From: Spodoptera frugiperda
Lineage: Eukaryota > Arthropoda > Insecta > Lepidoptera > Noctuidae
Length of the DNA stretch: 64,000 nt
Assembly: GCF_023101765.2 (NCBI RefSeq)
Contig: NC_064240.1
Location: 1 to 64,000 of the forward strand
Direction: 5' to 3'
Part shown: positions 47,994-58,981 of the stretch, piece after piece
Position numbering within the stretch: the first letter of the stretch is position 1
Layout of the letters: each line of letters begins with the position of its first letter
Program-made: the position numbers and the translations under genes
Notes under the pieces: model-generated
Seen by the model: only the letters and a program-made list of their open reading frames with translations
What the model was told of the DNA's origin: nothing
The model's database searches: none

Positions 47994-50900
47994 ATGACCT
48001 CAGACCTATGTGCAGATGATGTGGTTGTACGCATTACAACTCCGCAGATAATTACAGTGAGTTTATTTTTACTTCATTTATGAAACTTATAATGATTTAA
48101 ACTACCTAATAATTTAAATATGTACTTCTTTTATTTATTTTTTTATGATTGATATTTAATTATTGAAGGACTTGTCGACTTACATTAAAGTCGCTCAGAG
48201 GCCCTTATACTTTCCCTTTTACTTCCTCCAACTGTATGCTGAGAGAATGCTCTCATGTATACCAAAAACTCCTTACAAATCTACTTTTATTTATCATACA
48301 AGTCAAATGTTAAGTCAATAGTAACACTTGACTGGCTCACAATACTATTGTTGAGACGGGTCTGCATTGCCAACCGATACTGAACTTGAGTGGTGATTAA
48401 TGATCATTTGCTCATTCCTTGTCCTTGAGAAGAGGCCTTTGCTCAGCATTGGGCTATTAAGGGCCAACCTATGATGATGATGATGATGAACTAATGGCAT
48501 CATCGTTTCACAGAAACTTGTTTGTTATAGGTATTACACTCATTAATTACATTGGTCAACAAAAAAATTTTTTTTTCTGTTTCTGTTATCTAGTCACTAA
48601 TGTATATTTTCTGATTTTCTATTTTGAAAAATTTCCAAAAGCACCATCATAAAAAAAAGTTTGCTTTTGTACATTATTTAAAGTAAAAAAAAAAATATTT
48701 TGTCTTACCTTTAAAATGTTAGAGCCGTAAGGAAGAGGGAAACATATAGCGGGTAGTAACAAGTATTTTGTCACGGTAGTGTGTGAGCGTTGTGCCTGAG
48801 GTCTAAAAATGGCGCCAAAAAAATTTAAATAACGTAGAATCTTTTTGTTTCATTGACAAATTTATTTAAGTAAAAGCTAAATAATTTAATACGTTCATTA
48901 ATATAAAATTGTGTGAAGCTTATAAAACCTATTTTAAAATACCAATACACAGTCAATATAAGATAATATGAGCACCTTGGTAGGTACCTCATTTCTCATT
49001 TACCACTTTGAAGTTAAGAAGATACTTAACATTTCTATGGATTTTTACATATATTAATTTTTATACATATTTAAAATGTGTGTAATAAATGTATCATTTG
49101 CTAGCGATCATTACCTATGCTAGCGCGGGGAATAATGAAGTATGATGTTCACAGTGCCAAGAATATGGAGCCGGATACGGTACCGGATACGAATACGGAT
49201 ATGCAATTATTTTGGATTATCACAGACAGGACGAACAGACAGACAAACATGTTACTGATTGCATTTTTGGCATCAGTACCTATAGGTCACTGATCACCCC
49301 CTGATAGTTATTTTTCAAATATATTTCATGTACAGATTTGACCTCTCTACAGATTTATTATAAGTATAGATTTATTACAGAAAAATATTATATTATTATA
49401 TTATGCTTTATAAAAGAGGCATTCGACTAAATAAAAAAGTGGAAAGGAAAACAATTATTCTAACAAGCCTCAACAGAATGGGTTAGGAATTTATTCAATC
49501 AGCTTGATAGGTATTATAAAATTTTCAGATGTCGGTAATGTAGCGCTAGGCCTGTGGCTAGGTCCTGTTTGTCCAATCTCTAGAGACAACTTGAGACGAC
49601 CATGTAAGTCCCCAGGACTCCTGTTCGTAGCAGGACTAGGAATAGGGTAGTTTTTAGTTCCGACAAAAAAATTACTTAACAAATTATTACGCAGTGTTCC
49701 TTGTCAGACGTCGATGTTTTCGTATTAGACATTATGACGTGGCTTGGGACTATAAATGCGAAATGGTAATTCTATTGAAATATTGTGTTTTTGGAGTTCC
49801 CATTATGGGATGGATGTACGTCTGTATAAAATGTATACACGAAGAATGCATCAGTCGCAGACCCTGGTGGCCGGCGGATCCGGGGGCGCGGGGGCGCGCG
49901 TGGCGGCCTCCTCCGCCGCCGTGGAGCTCGGCCGCCGCCTGCTGGTGGCCGCGCGCGCCGGGGACACGCAGCTCGTGCTCGACCTCATGGCCAAGGGCGC
50001 GCCCTTCACCACCGACTGGGTAAGTGCTAGAAGCGGGTTCCCTCGTGGCTCTAGCTCTCCCCCCCCGACCGGTCGCTACAAATGGCGTGCTACAGCTGGG
50101 CACGTCGGCGCTGCACCTGGCGGCGGGCGGCGCGCACGCGGGCACGTGCGCCGTGCTGCTGCGCGCCGGCGTGTCGCGCGACGCGCGCAGCAAGGTGGAG
50201 CGCACGCCGCTGCACCTGGCGGCGGGCGCGGGCCACGCCGCCGTGGCGCGCCTGCTGCTGGACGCGGGCGCGGCCGTGGACGCGCGCGACATGCTGCGCA
50301 TGACGCCGCTGCACTGGGCGGTGCAGAACGGCCACGCGGCGGCCGCGGCCGAGCTGCTGCGCGCGGGCGCGGACCCCACGCTGCGCAACAAGTTCCGCAA
50401 GTCCCCGCTGGAGCTGGCGCGGCGCCTGCGGCGCGCGGACCTGGTGCGCCTGCTGGAGGACGCGCTGCGCCAGCGCGAGGCGGCGCGCTCGGTGTCGGCG
50501 CTAGTGGACGGTAATGTTGCTTCAGATATGTTCCACTCTACTATACGTGTCTACGTGAGAGGGCCAGCCCTCTCCTGCCTTGTATAAAATTATTAGTCAC
50601 TCGAAAAGTTTCTATATCACGTCGAAGGAAACATTTCGACGATATCCGATCGTACGTGTGCATCTATGCGAGTGGATCGATTTGCCACTCGACTCGATAA
50701 CTTACGTAATCGGTTTTGCAAAAGTTACAAAGAGTGATAAGTATTGAATGTTTGTTACAGAACAAATGGCAGAAGTGTCCACCGCAGAACCTGAGATAGA
50801 AACATTCGATGCGGTACAAAGTAAGTCACACTAAAGATTTTCACTCGATAACTGTAGCATAGCCACGGAAATTCGATGGGATCTGATCACAGAATAAATA

Positions 50901-53900
50901 TACCTATATTCTTTAATTTTTAACCCTTTACGATATTTTAGGAATTCAGGAAATGAAACAACCGAGGCCAAAGCAGAACGATAAGACAATAAAGGAAGAA
51001 TCAAAAATTGAGGTAAGTACATACTTATTCATATTAATATTTATTTATTGTTTGTATATATATATAATACGGCGCAATAATGACGCTCGATGGCGTGGCA
51101 GGATGCGGGCGACGGCTCGGACGGCGGGGGCGCGGGCGGCGGCGGGGGCGCGGGCGGGGGCGCGGAGGGCGCGGGCGAGCTGCTGCGGCGGCACGGCATC
51201 ACGCTGCTGCCGGCCGACCCCGGCGGCACCGTGCTGTCCGCGCTGCAGTGCGGACGGACCGTCGTGCTCTCCGGTACTGCGTGCACTGCGTGCACTGGCT
51301 GCCACCGCCAGGCACTACGTTCCTGGCTCGTGACGCGCCCGCTTTGTTTGCAGACGCCGGCAAATTGATGTTAAAGGAGAGCAGCGAGAGCCCGTCGCCG
51401 GCCGCCAGCAAGGCGGGCTCGGTGTCGACGCAGCCGAAGGGCGTGGTACTGACGGCCACGCCGGTGAAATCGCCTCCGAAGCCTGGTGTGAAGATTTTCA
51501 CTCTAAACAACAAACTCCTCGCGGTGCCCAAGGACAACAAGATACCCGTTAAAAAGATTATTAACCCGCAAGACATGCAGGTTGTTTATACTTATACAAT
51601 GATATATTATGATGATGTTGAGGATTATTCTTATTGACTGTTATTTGACTTGTATAGCTGCTAGTGTTATTGAGACGTATCGTATTGATTGTTATTGAAA
51701 TGTCAACATACAACCACACAGAAATTGGGCCAAATTCTGAAGTCAGTTCTTTTCTTATGGTAAACGAGTAGACGGATCACCTAATAGTAAGCAATCACCG
51801 CCGCCCATAGACACCCGCAACACCAGAGGCGTTACAAGTACTTTGCCGGCCTTTTGGGGGTTAGAAATTTAAGGGTTATTGGGGAAATCAGTGATTGAAA
51901 AGATAAAGAAGGTAAGTAATTGGGCCTCCGGAAACCTCGCATAACGAAACACAACACAAGCGTTGTTTCACGTCGGTGTTCTGTGAGGCCGTGGTATCAC
52001 TCAGATTGAGGCGGCCCGTTCATGCCGAAGCATGGCTCTCCCACAGCATTCACGAGGTCGGTGAGGCCAGGCGTATGCGCGGGCGATAACTTCGGCCGAT
52101 TGTATTGACCTAGCGCCGCCTGAACCGCGCGCTGTATCGCTGTATCGCTAGTTGGACGCGGACACACCCGTTGCCAGTGTACGTGTGACAGGCCGCGCGC
52201 CATCTTAGTGCGAACGGTACTTACACCGCACCCGCATGTTGCACGTAACACTTGCACGTCGTGTAACGTGCCGGATGTTTGGTGGCCGCGCTAGTTAACG
52301 TGTACTGGCACTAAAGTATTACTTTGGTTACATGACTAGGTACACTGTACTACAGTGTTCGTATTTCTACGCCTACGGCCCTATCCTTCACTCACAACTA
52401 CTTTTGTGGTTGCAAGTATTGATTCAAAACACTATGTTATCATCGAAGCCAAGGTATAAGATAAGAACCTAATTGATCACATACGTACCTATAAGGCTAC
52501 ACTGCGCGCCACGCTTGTATAAGTAATTAGTATATACTTTGATTTTTTTAGGTGAAATTCGTTCAATTGCCTCCCGACGCAAAGTTAATGTCTCCTTCGA
52601 AAATAGTACCAATGAAGGCAAAGAGCAGGATGGCAGTGCGGCAGGGCGCGGCGGGCGTGACGTCACCGGCCGCGCGGCCCGCCGTCAAGATCATCATGAA
52701 CAAGTCCAACTTCCACCGACTGCTCGCCACCGCCGGAGCCACGCAGGTCAGCCATACTCTTACTGTTACTGCTACTGTTACATGTAGCTACCAGCCCGGA
52801 CTCCGACGCGTTATCGATAGAGGGATGCCGCTCGGACGCAGTTAGCTGATGATTATGATTCATCGGGTAGCTACTGGCCCGGAAATGTAGATGTCTGTAA
52901 AAATACATATAGCTCGGGTAGCTACTGGCCCGGACTCCGATGCGTTACTTATTACGTTACTACGTCATTCGGTTATTAAATAGATTAGTGAACTATAGAC
53001 GCATTATTCTCCGATGCGTTACTGTTACTGTTACATATAGCTCGGGTAGTACTGGCCCGGACGATGCGTTACTGCTACTGTTACATGTAGCTCGGGTAAC
53101 TACTGGCCCGGACTCCGATGCGTTACTGTAACTGTTACATGTAGCTCGGGTAGCTACTGGCCCGGACTCCGATTGTTCTGTACTTAACCTCAAAACTTAA
53201 ATAAAATTATCCCAAAAACTACAAGTTTCCGCATAAAAAGCCATTAGGTAGGATACAAAAAAAAAACAGAATTATCACGCCGCAAGTAACTTAAGCCAAC
53301 CCGTGTTTTCGAACGTGAGAATAAAATTAGTCATTTGACGAAAGACAACAAGGTACAGAAATCCTTCATGGAGCTAAGTGTTAAATGTAATAATAATTGA
53401 CCAATTATAAGTTAAAATACCAATAAAGGTTTAAAACTTATTTTAATCGTGGATTAGGCATACCTAGTACAAACTAACAGATTATCTGACAGATAAGAAT
53501 GCTCGGCAGCATGTTGATCCGGCTCCACTGGACAATACTCAAATATAGACAGAAGGTTATACAAATTCCGATCTAGCTTTCGATACTCAATTCTTTCTGC
53601 GGCATCACATTTCATTATTATTGAAACAAGTGGATTCTTTTTTGTATAGAAACACTCTTTGGGATTGTCAGTTTGTATAATATGTGAGGAGCATGCTAGA
53701 TCAAAGGGTCCCTCGGTATATTAACTCAGTAAGTTCTACCATCTGTGTTACGCGTTGCGATGTCTCTGCATTGTTCTCACATAGGTATGTACAATTACTG
53801 ATTTAAAAAATGTGTCAGAGAGATTGTAAACATATATTTTCTAAAGGAGTAACGAATGGAGTTTCTTGCTCGTTCTTCTCCATTCGAAACTACACTTTGG

Positions 53901-56702
53901 AACGAGCACCTAGCTTCACTGACGGACAGACTGACAGACTATTATTTATTTCTTTCTTTGTTGACGTTTCAAAAGTACCTAAGTACATATATGGTTTAAT
54001 TGGAATAAATGCTTTGACTTGACTTCACAGTCTTCATCATTTAACAACCAATTTTAACTTATTCACTGCGAGAAACAACATTTTCGCCAGCGCCCGCCAT
54101 CTTCACAATGAACAAAGCGCTTGCAGCGCCTCTACCAGTAATAATAAATGTAACTATTTTACAATATGATCAAATACTTAATTGATGTGGCCAATACACA
54201 TAAATACATTTCATGAAATGAGCAAACCTACGATAAGGCCACGACATATGCATTGAGATATACATACATACAGTATGGAGATCACTCATATGAATTAAAC
54301 TACAAGTAGGTAGTACTTACTCGTCCATAGAAGCATAGTACCTACAACTAAATATTTCAACGAAAACCGGTTTATAAAATAAACAAAATAAATACTAATA
54401 ATTAATCAAGTACTAAATTCAGTGTGAACAGCTCCATGTATATTGGCCACAGAAGAGCTGTAATGTCGTAAGTTGGAATGTTCTAGGAATGTGACGGACA
54501 TGCGGCGCGGATGTTGTAATGCTGTATTTGGAAAGAGTGTTCAAATTGGCTCAAAGAGAATAAGGCATCTTTTGCCTTACCTACTATATTGTCAGGTTTA
54601 TTAATATGTAGTTTAAAATAAGTCATAAGATCGTTTTTCCATATACGGTATACATATGTATACTATAGTAACCTAACCAAATAAGGCCTATGCCCCAATA
54701 AAGCCTATTTTGAAAATTTCCCTCTTCCCGATGTCAAATGGTCGCCAAAGTTTGTAGAAGTGTGCATGCACATTACTTAACTAATTTGAGCACAGCAAGC
54801 AACCCGTGCCGCAATTATGTTGGAACCTACAGACGAAAACAATCACGACGTGGAGTGCACTTTAGTTTTTATAAAATTCGAGTAGCGTAAACTGTTAGTA
54901 TTTTTATATTTATCAGTACACGACGTGCCGTGTTTTGTCTGTATGACAATTATACATTTAGCCATCTCCTCACATTAGTGAAATAGCTATAATATCGGTG
55001 TATTTCATATAATCGTTGTTTTGTTTACCTATGTGCCATGCCCTAATAAAGCCTACAAAAAAAACGTGTAGGCCTTATTACGGCATAGTTGTTTTTCAGT
55101 AATTACATAGAAAACGGATCACCAGCTTCTGTCAAAAAGAAAGCCAATGGATTTTGCAAAAGATGGAAAACGCTGTTAAAATGGTAGAAAGGGGTAAACG
55201 GGGTGAATAGATACAGAAAAGGGGTGAATGGATATCGGGAAATTCTTCATAGTATCTATTCACCCTTCGAATTTTATGCACCCTGTTTTACCCGGTAGGC
55301 AAAGAAGTACGCATCATCTAAAGAGTGGTTTCCACTACACGAAAGCTAGGTCGGTCGCTAAATTGGCTACAGAACAAGAAGTTATTCTCATTCGTTTGAC
55401 TGATGCTGGGGTACCGATGACTTCAAAGATGTTACTTGGTATTACATGATGAGAAACTCGTTTAGCCTGATGTATAATGACCAAAATTAATTAATAAGAT
55501 CTCATTACATTTATTATAAGCATTGACAAAGTTTTGTTATAATTGAAAAGTTGAATACTTACTAGTTTTTATTGAGGCCTTATTAAGACATAGGGTTCCC
55601 AATAAGGCCAAAGTGACACTTTAGTTATTTGTGTTTACAAAATTGTAATTTTTGTTTCTAAAGCCATTTTGATTCCATTATTACAAAGTTTAATAAATAA
55701 ATATAAGATTTTGAAATTATCAGCCCATTGTCATTTTAAACCTACGAGCTAGGCGGTAATAAAAATAAGGTAGGCCTTATTTGGTTAGCTTACCTTACTT
55801 AAGTAAGTCAATATTCAGTTTTTTTTTTATTCTTATGCCACGAAAATTCCCATTGCCAAAGGCATAAGTACTGCAGAGGGTAGGTAATAGACACTGCCAT
55901 ACAATAGCAATTAGCAGGAGGCAGCAAATGCTACAGAAGCCCCCCTGTATTGGGAGTCCCCGCGCCTGTGCCCAAATCAACAAAAAAATCGATTTCAAAA
56001 ACCTTTACAAAAAGCTTTTTTGTAAACTTTCTGGTTTATTTACATCCAACATAGGCAATGTAACTCAAGGGCCGCGGGCCCCTATTCACATTTGCTACGG
56101 GCCCCGCGTCGGCCTTATCCGGCACTGGTAATAGAACATGAAAAAGACAAAGACGTCAAAGGCATCGTCCTACAGATCGGTATTTAAACATACGTACTTT
56201 ACATACTCATAATATTATTGCATAGAGCAACGCGGATCTCGTACCGAGGTCACTACGAGGTCCGCGTTGCTCTATGTATTATTAAGTACCTATATTATGT
56301 AAAATTAACCGACGAGGCCCAAATACTGAAATGCTACTCAATTTTAAGTTGTACATACTTAATAATTAATAGAGATAGAACTATTCTTGAGAGCGTCTTA
56401 AAATTGAGTGGCGTTTGGGTATTTAACCATAAGTGGCGGAGTCACCTTTTTGGGTTGATTAAAAAGATATTTCTACATAATTGTAGGTGTCCACAAACGC
56501 AGCGACGGTCGCGGATAGCGAGTTAGTAGAAGGCGAGGAAGAACTGGCGCTGACAGAGGACATGTCGTCCGCCGACACCGACAGCCCCGCCGCACTCCGC
56601 GCGCAACTCGCCGCCGCAACCCGCGCCCTCGCCGCCGCACGACGCGACCTGCGCCACGCCCGCGCCCGCCTGGCACACTACGAGCGCCTGCACGCCCTCT
56701 AG
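47994..56702 (+). CDS. GABPB: GA-binding protein subunit beta (GABP-beta), nine coding exons
   Basis: This is the non-DNA-binding partner of the Ets protein GABP-alpha in a nuclear transcription factor complex. Exons: 47994-48056, 49861-50019, 50096-50510, 50761-50820, 50942-51012, 51102-51273, 51354-51580, 52552-52746, 56487-56702. All junctions keep phase, giving 525 residues. Ankyrin repeats span about residues 35-205, with hallmarks GAPFTTDWLGTSALHLAA, GVSRDARSKVERTPLHLAA and DMLRMTPLHWAVQNGH, matching GABP-beta closely. The sixth exon adds a glycine-rich linker, then HGITLLPADPGGTVLSAL. The last exon ends in a leucine zipper with Leu at about 495, 502, 509 and 516, the expected dimerisation helix. 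The first exon (MTSDLCADDVVVRITTPQ) is supported by phase and splice sites only. The donor after exon 7 (CAG|GTTGTT) is weak. Exons 2, 3 and 6 are extremely GC-rich, while exons 4 and 5 are not. Confidence 0.9.
48060..49860. other. GABP-beta first coding intron with SINE/LINE tail
   Basis: AT-rich intron. At about 48395-48492 the segment GAGAAGAGGCCTTTGCTCAG, then CATTGGGCTATTAA and a (GATGAT)n run, is the 3' tail of a common lepidopteran retroelement with a trinucleotide tail. Confidence 0.6.
48395..48492 (+). mobile_element. Retroelement 3' tail ending in (GAT)n
   Basis: CTTTGCTCAGCATTGGGCTA followed by GATGATGATGATGATGA at about 48473-48488. The tail type is typical of RTE-like or SINE copies in moths. 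Only the last 100 bases are present. Confidence 0.6.
51760..51880. repeat. Interspersed repeat shared with 8768-8905
   Basis: AAACGAGTAGACGGATCACC, AGCAATCACCGCCGCCCATA and GGCGTTACAAGTACTTTGCC match the 8.8-kb copy with about 10-20% differences. It lies inside the intron between GABP-beta coding exons 7 and 8. Confidence 0.65.
52755..53175 (+). repeat. Minisatellite in the last GABP-beta intron
   Basis: A unit of roughly 52-57 bp, containing GATGCGTTACTGTTACTGTT and TAGCTCGGGTAGCTACTGGC, repeats three to four times from 53008 to 53172. Earlier decayed or partial units lie at 52755-52945. It begins within 10 bases of the donor of the eighth coding exon. Units vary by small deletions (GGTAGTACTGG, GGTAACTACTGG). 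Confidence 0.85.
53200..54670. other. GABP-beta last intron, AT-rich part with repeat D copy
   Basis: No exon is seen. 53825-54025 is a plus-oriented copy of repeat D (GGAGTTTCTTGCTCGTTCTT ... TTTGACTTGACTT). The rest is AT-rich. Confidence 0.5.
54674..55787 (+). mobile_element. TA-flanked TIR transposon, pogo/Tc1-mariner-like, decayed
   Basis: A perfect 17-bp inverted repeat, TAACCAAATAAGGCCTA, closes both ends (54674-54690 and 55771-55787). It includes the TA dinucleotides expected as a target duplication of the Tc1/mariner/pogo group. The 1.11-kb interior is broken, but a frame near 55161 reads MENAVKMVERG, like the helix-turn-helix start of pogo-type transposases. 55228-55449 is open for 73 codons and contains ARSVAKLATEQEVILIRLTD. 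No intact DDE domain is present. A truncated inverse copy lies at 36284-36580. It sits in the GABP-beta last intron. Confidence 0.8.
56317..56427. mobile_element. MITE, uninterrupted copy, next to last GABP-beta exon
   Basis: The left end CCCAAATACTGAAATGCTAC then TCAATTTTAAG and the right end CTTAAAATTGAGTGGCGTTT then GGGTATTT are imperfect inverse complements of about 30 bp. The element ends only about 60 bp before the acceptor of the last exon, which may affect splicing. The copy at 42857-44178 is interrupted by a non-LTR element. Confidence 0.8.
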
Positions 56703-56941
56703 TGCCTGGCGCCGCCCGCGCCCGCCTGGCACACTACGAGCGCCTGCACGCCCTCTAGTGCCTGGCGCCGCCCGCGCCCGCCTGGCACACTACGAGCGCC
56801 TGCACGCCCTCTAGTGCCTGGCGCCGCCCGCGCCCGCCTGGCACACTACGAGCGCCTGCACGCCCTCTAGTGCCTGGCGCCGCCCGCGCCCGCCTGGCAC
56901 ACTACGAGCGCCTGCACGCCCTCTAGTGCCTGGCGCCGCCC
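56655..56941 (+). repeat. 56-bp tandem duplication of the GABP-beta coding end and stop
   Basis: The last 47 or so coding bases of GABP-beta, ending CTGCACGCCCTCTAG, are followed by four exact 56-bp units (56703-56758, 56759-56814, 56815-56870, 56871-56926). Each starts TGCCTGGCGCCGCCCGCGCC and ends with the same stop-containing CTCTAG. A partial fifth unit runs to 56941. The units look identical, so the expansion is recent. Fifty-six is not divisible by three, so only every third unit is in the coding frame. Confidence 0.97.
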
Positions 56942-57039
56942 ATTTTTTGAAAGTTCTCAGTTAAATGTGGGACATTCAACTATACCGGGTGTATTTGACA
57001 GCCCTCTACAAAGACTAGTTGTAAAGGAAACTGGCGGGT

Positions 57040-57712
57040 TTATAAAGAAAAACCGGCCAAGTGCGAGTCGGACTCGCTCATGAAGGGTTCCGTAACAGCA
57101 AGTAGATGACATAATATAAAAGTTATAAAATAACTTGGTTTTACATAGTGTTTGTATGAACGACAATATTTGCGGTTTTTGAAAATGTTTTATTTCTTAA
57201 AAACTAATAATGATATCTGGTTCAAACCAATTTTCGTTGTTAGTTTCTATTGAAATCTACAGCATATATTTTTTTTAGTTTTCTCACTCTCTTATTTTAA
57301 AAGTTAGAGGGGGGACACTCATTTTTCCACTTTGGAAGCGTCTAACTTTCAAACGGTTGATTTTGACGAAAAATGGTTTTAGGAACCTTAATATCTTTTT
57401 TAAAGACCTATCCATAGACACCCATCACGGCTATGTCAGCTGAAAAAAAAATTTTTTTGAATCAGTTCCATGTATGGAGTGCCTTTATTTTTTTAATTTA
57501 ATAATTTTTATTCAAAATTCGAATAGCGGTTACTGAAATACATCAATCTACAAAGTTTCAACTATATAGGCCCAACAGTTTCGGAAATAAATGGCTGTGA
57601 CATACGGACGGACGGACGGACGGACGGACGGACGGACGGACGGACGGACAGACAGACATGACGAATCTATAAGGGTTCCGTTTTTTGCCATTTGGCTACG
57701 GAACCCTAAAAA
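57040..57712 (+). mobile_element. Common lepidopteran interspersed repeat with (ACGG)n
   Basis: It begins AACCGGCCAAGTGCGAGTCG and ACTCGCTCATGAAGGGTTCC, and ends after a (GGAC)n run (57605-57647) with GGGTTCCGTTTTTTGCCATT and TACGGAACCCTAAAAA. GGGTTCCGTA near the start and TACGGAACCC at the end are inverse complements. Frequent in moth genomes by my recollection; the family name is not assigned. A truncated copy lies at 60600-60835. Confidence 0.75.
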
Positions 57713-57719
57713 TGGCCTG

Positions 57720-58734
57720 TATTATGATGATAATATGAGTACTTTTTTCAAGAACTTGAGGTAATTACCATTGGACACAGAAATGAAGTTATACTTTGTT
57801 TTCATGAAAAACCTTGAATTGAATCAGATTGAATTGCAGTAGAAGAGAAAAATAATAAGTCATCTATACTAATATTATAAAGAGGAAAGATTTCATTTTT
57901 GTATGTTTGAAAAGGCTCTTTCGGTATTTCTTCTCAGAGTAGTCCGTTAGGAAATGCAGACCTCATCTAGATGACTTTTTATAATTTTTGACGTAAACAA
58001 AAAAACACGAGGGTAACTTATTATCCTTTTGGGTTAGATTACCATTGCATGCCTCACCGATTGGAATAATAACAATCATGAATTTAATATCTACCAACAC
58101 GTACATAACATTCGTTGATATTGTTGATGAAATAAAAATAATATAGTGCATCAGTGTTGCGATATATTATTAATAATAATTACCTATAGTTCTAATACGT
58201 TATTAAACAATGAATACCTGATACATAATATCAGTAAATAAGGATCTACACGTAGGTATTGAATAACATTTTAGGTAATTCGTAAATCAATTTGTGAGAT
58301 GTATCGATTCAATAAATTAGAAAATAGGAGATTGGTTGTATTTTATATTAGTGCCATTAACAGAAACTAAGAACAATAGACTTGTTTGACCAACGCTATA
58401 CGACTTCAGGCCAAAACCCGCCAGTCTCCTTCCAGTTGTGCGCGGAATGTTGTACGCCGTAATGTTATATTAACATTACTATACATACCTATTTCTAATG
58501 AAATGGGAGGAACTAAAACAACTTTTCAGTCTAAACTCTTCAGGGTTTACTGAATGTTGCTGTATATTTAATATCTGAAAACGTTATTGCCTATTACATT
58601 GTGTATAATAAAAGTTTACGTGTGAATATTGTAAAGTAAACCAAATAAAAGATGTATATAAAAAAGATTTTGTGATAAATAAATATGATTAAGCAAATAA
58701 AGGTTTTCAATGTCTTTAGTTTAACGTCAAGCCT
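57720..58734. other. 3' region of GABP-beta, convergent with NKAP
   Basis: AT-rich, with several AATAAA hexamers, for example 58644-58649, that could end a long GABP-beta 3' UTR. Others, such as 57586-57591, lie within the repeat upstream. No gene is seen. Confidence 0.35.
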
Positions 58735-58929
58735 TTTTATCCCCGAAGGGGTAGGCAGAGGAGCACATTATGACACGTAATGCCACTGTACAATGAACAC
58801 TCGCTTTTCACCATTTATGTTGTAAGTCCCATGTAATAGGGAGTGAGCCTATTGCTATACAGTGGCCACATTTTCAGACTCCATGCTACTAGTGAGAATT
58901 TTTCGAAAAACAAGATAAAGGGCCAGTAT
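58735..58929 (-). mobile_element. SINE family B, headless copy
   Basis: The minus strand carries TAGTAGCATGGAGTCTGAAA, GCAATAGGCTCACTCCC and TATTACATGGGACTTACAAC, and ends in CTACCCCTTCGGGGATAAAA. It lies about 30 bp past the NKAP poly(A) signal, in the same orientation as NKAP. Confidence 0.75.
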
Positions 58930-58960
58930 CAAAGGAAATAAAGGTATTATTGAAAACGTG

Positions 58961-58966
58961 TTTATT
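58961..58966 (-). terminator. NKAP poly(A) signal AATAAA
   Basis: TTTATT on the plus strand gives AATAAA on the minus strand, only about 16 bases past the stop codon (58982-58984). The NKAP 3' UTR would be about 35-45 bases, very short, and would end at the SINE copy. Confidence 0.6.
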
Positions 58967-58981
58967 AATGACGAAGCGTGG

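Noticed and set aside
49750..50400. A 216-codon open frame on the minus strand opposite GABP-beta exons
   Set aside because: It arises because the GC-rich ankyrin exons lack AT-rich stop codons on both strands; the sense strand has the ankyrin signature and correct splice sites.
51570..51637. A GABP-beta isoform ending by reading into the intron after exon 7
   Set aside because: The frame stays open for 19 codons past the donor, but the following exons and the leucine zipper fit the family. The short tail has no family resemblance, though the weak donor leaves it possible.
57605..57650. A CRISPR-like or other designed repeat
   Set aside because: It is a simple (GGAC)n microsatellite within a common interspersed repeat; no spacers.
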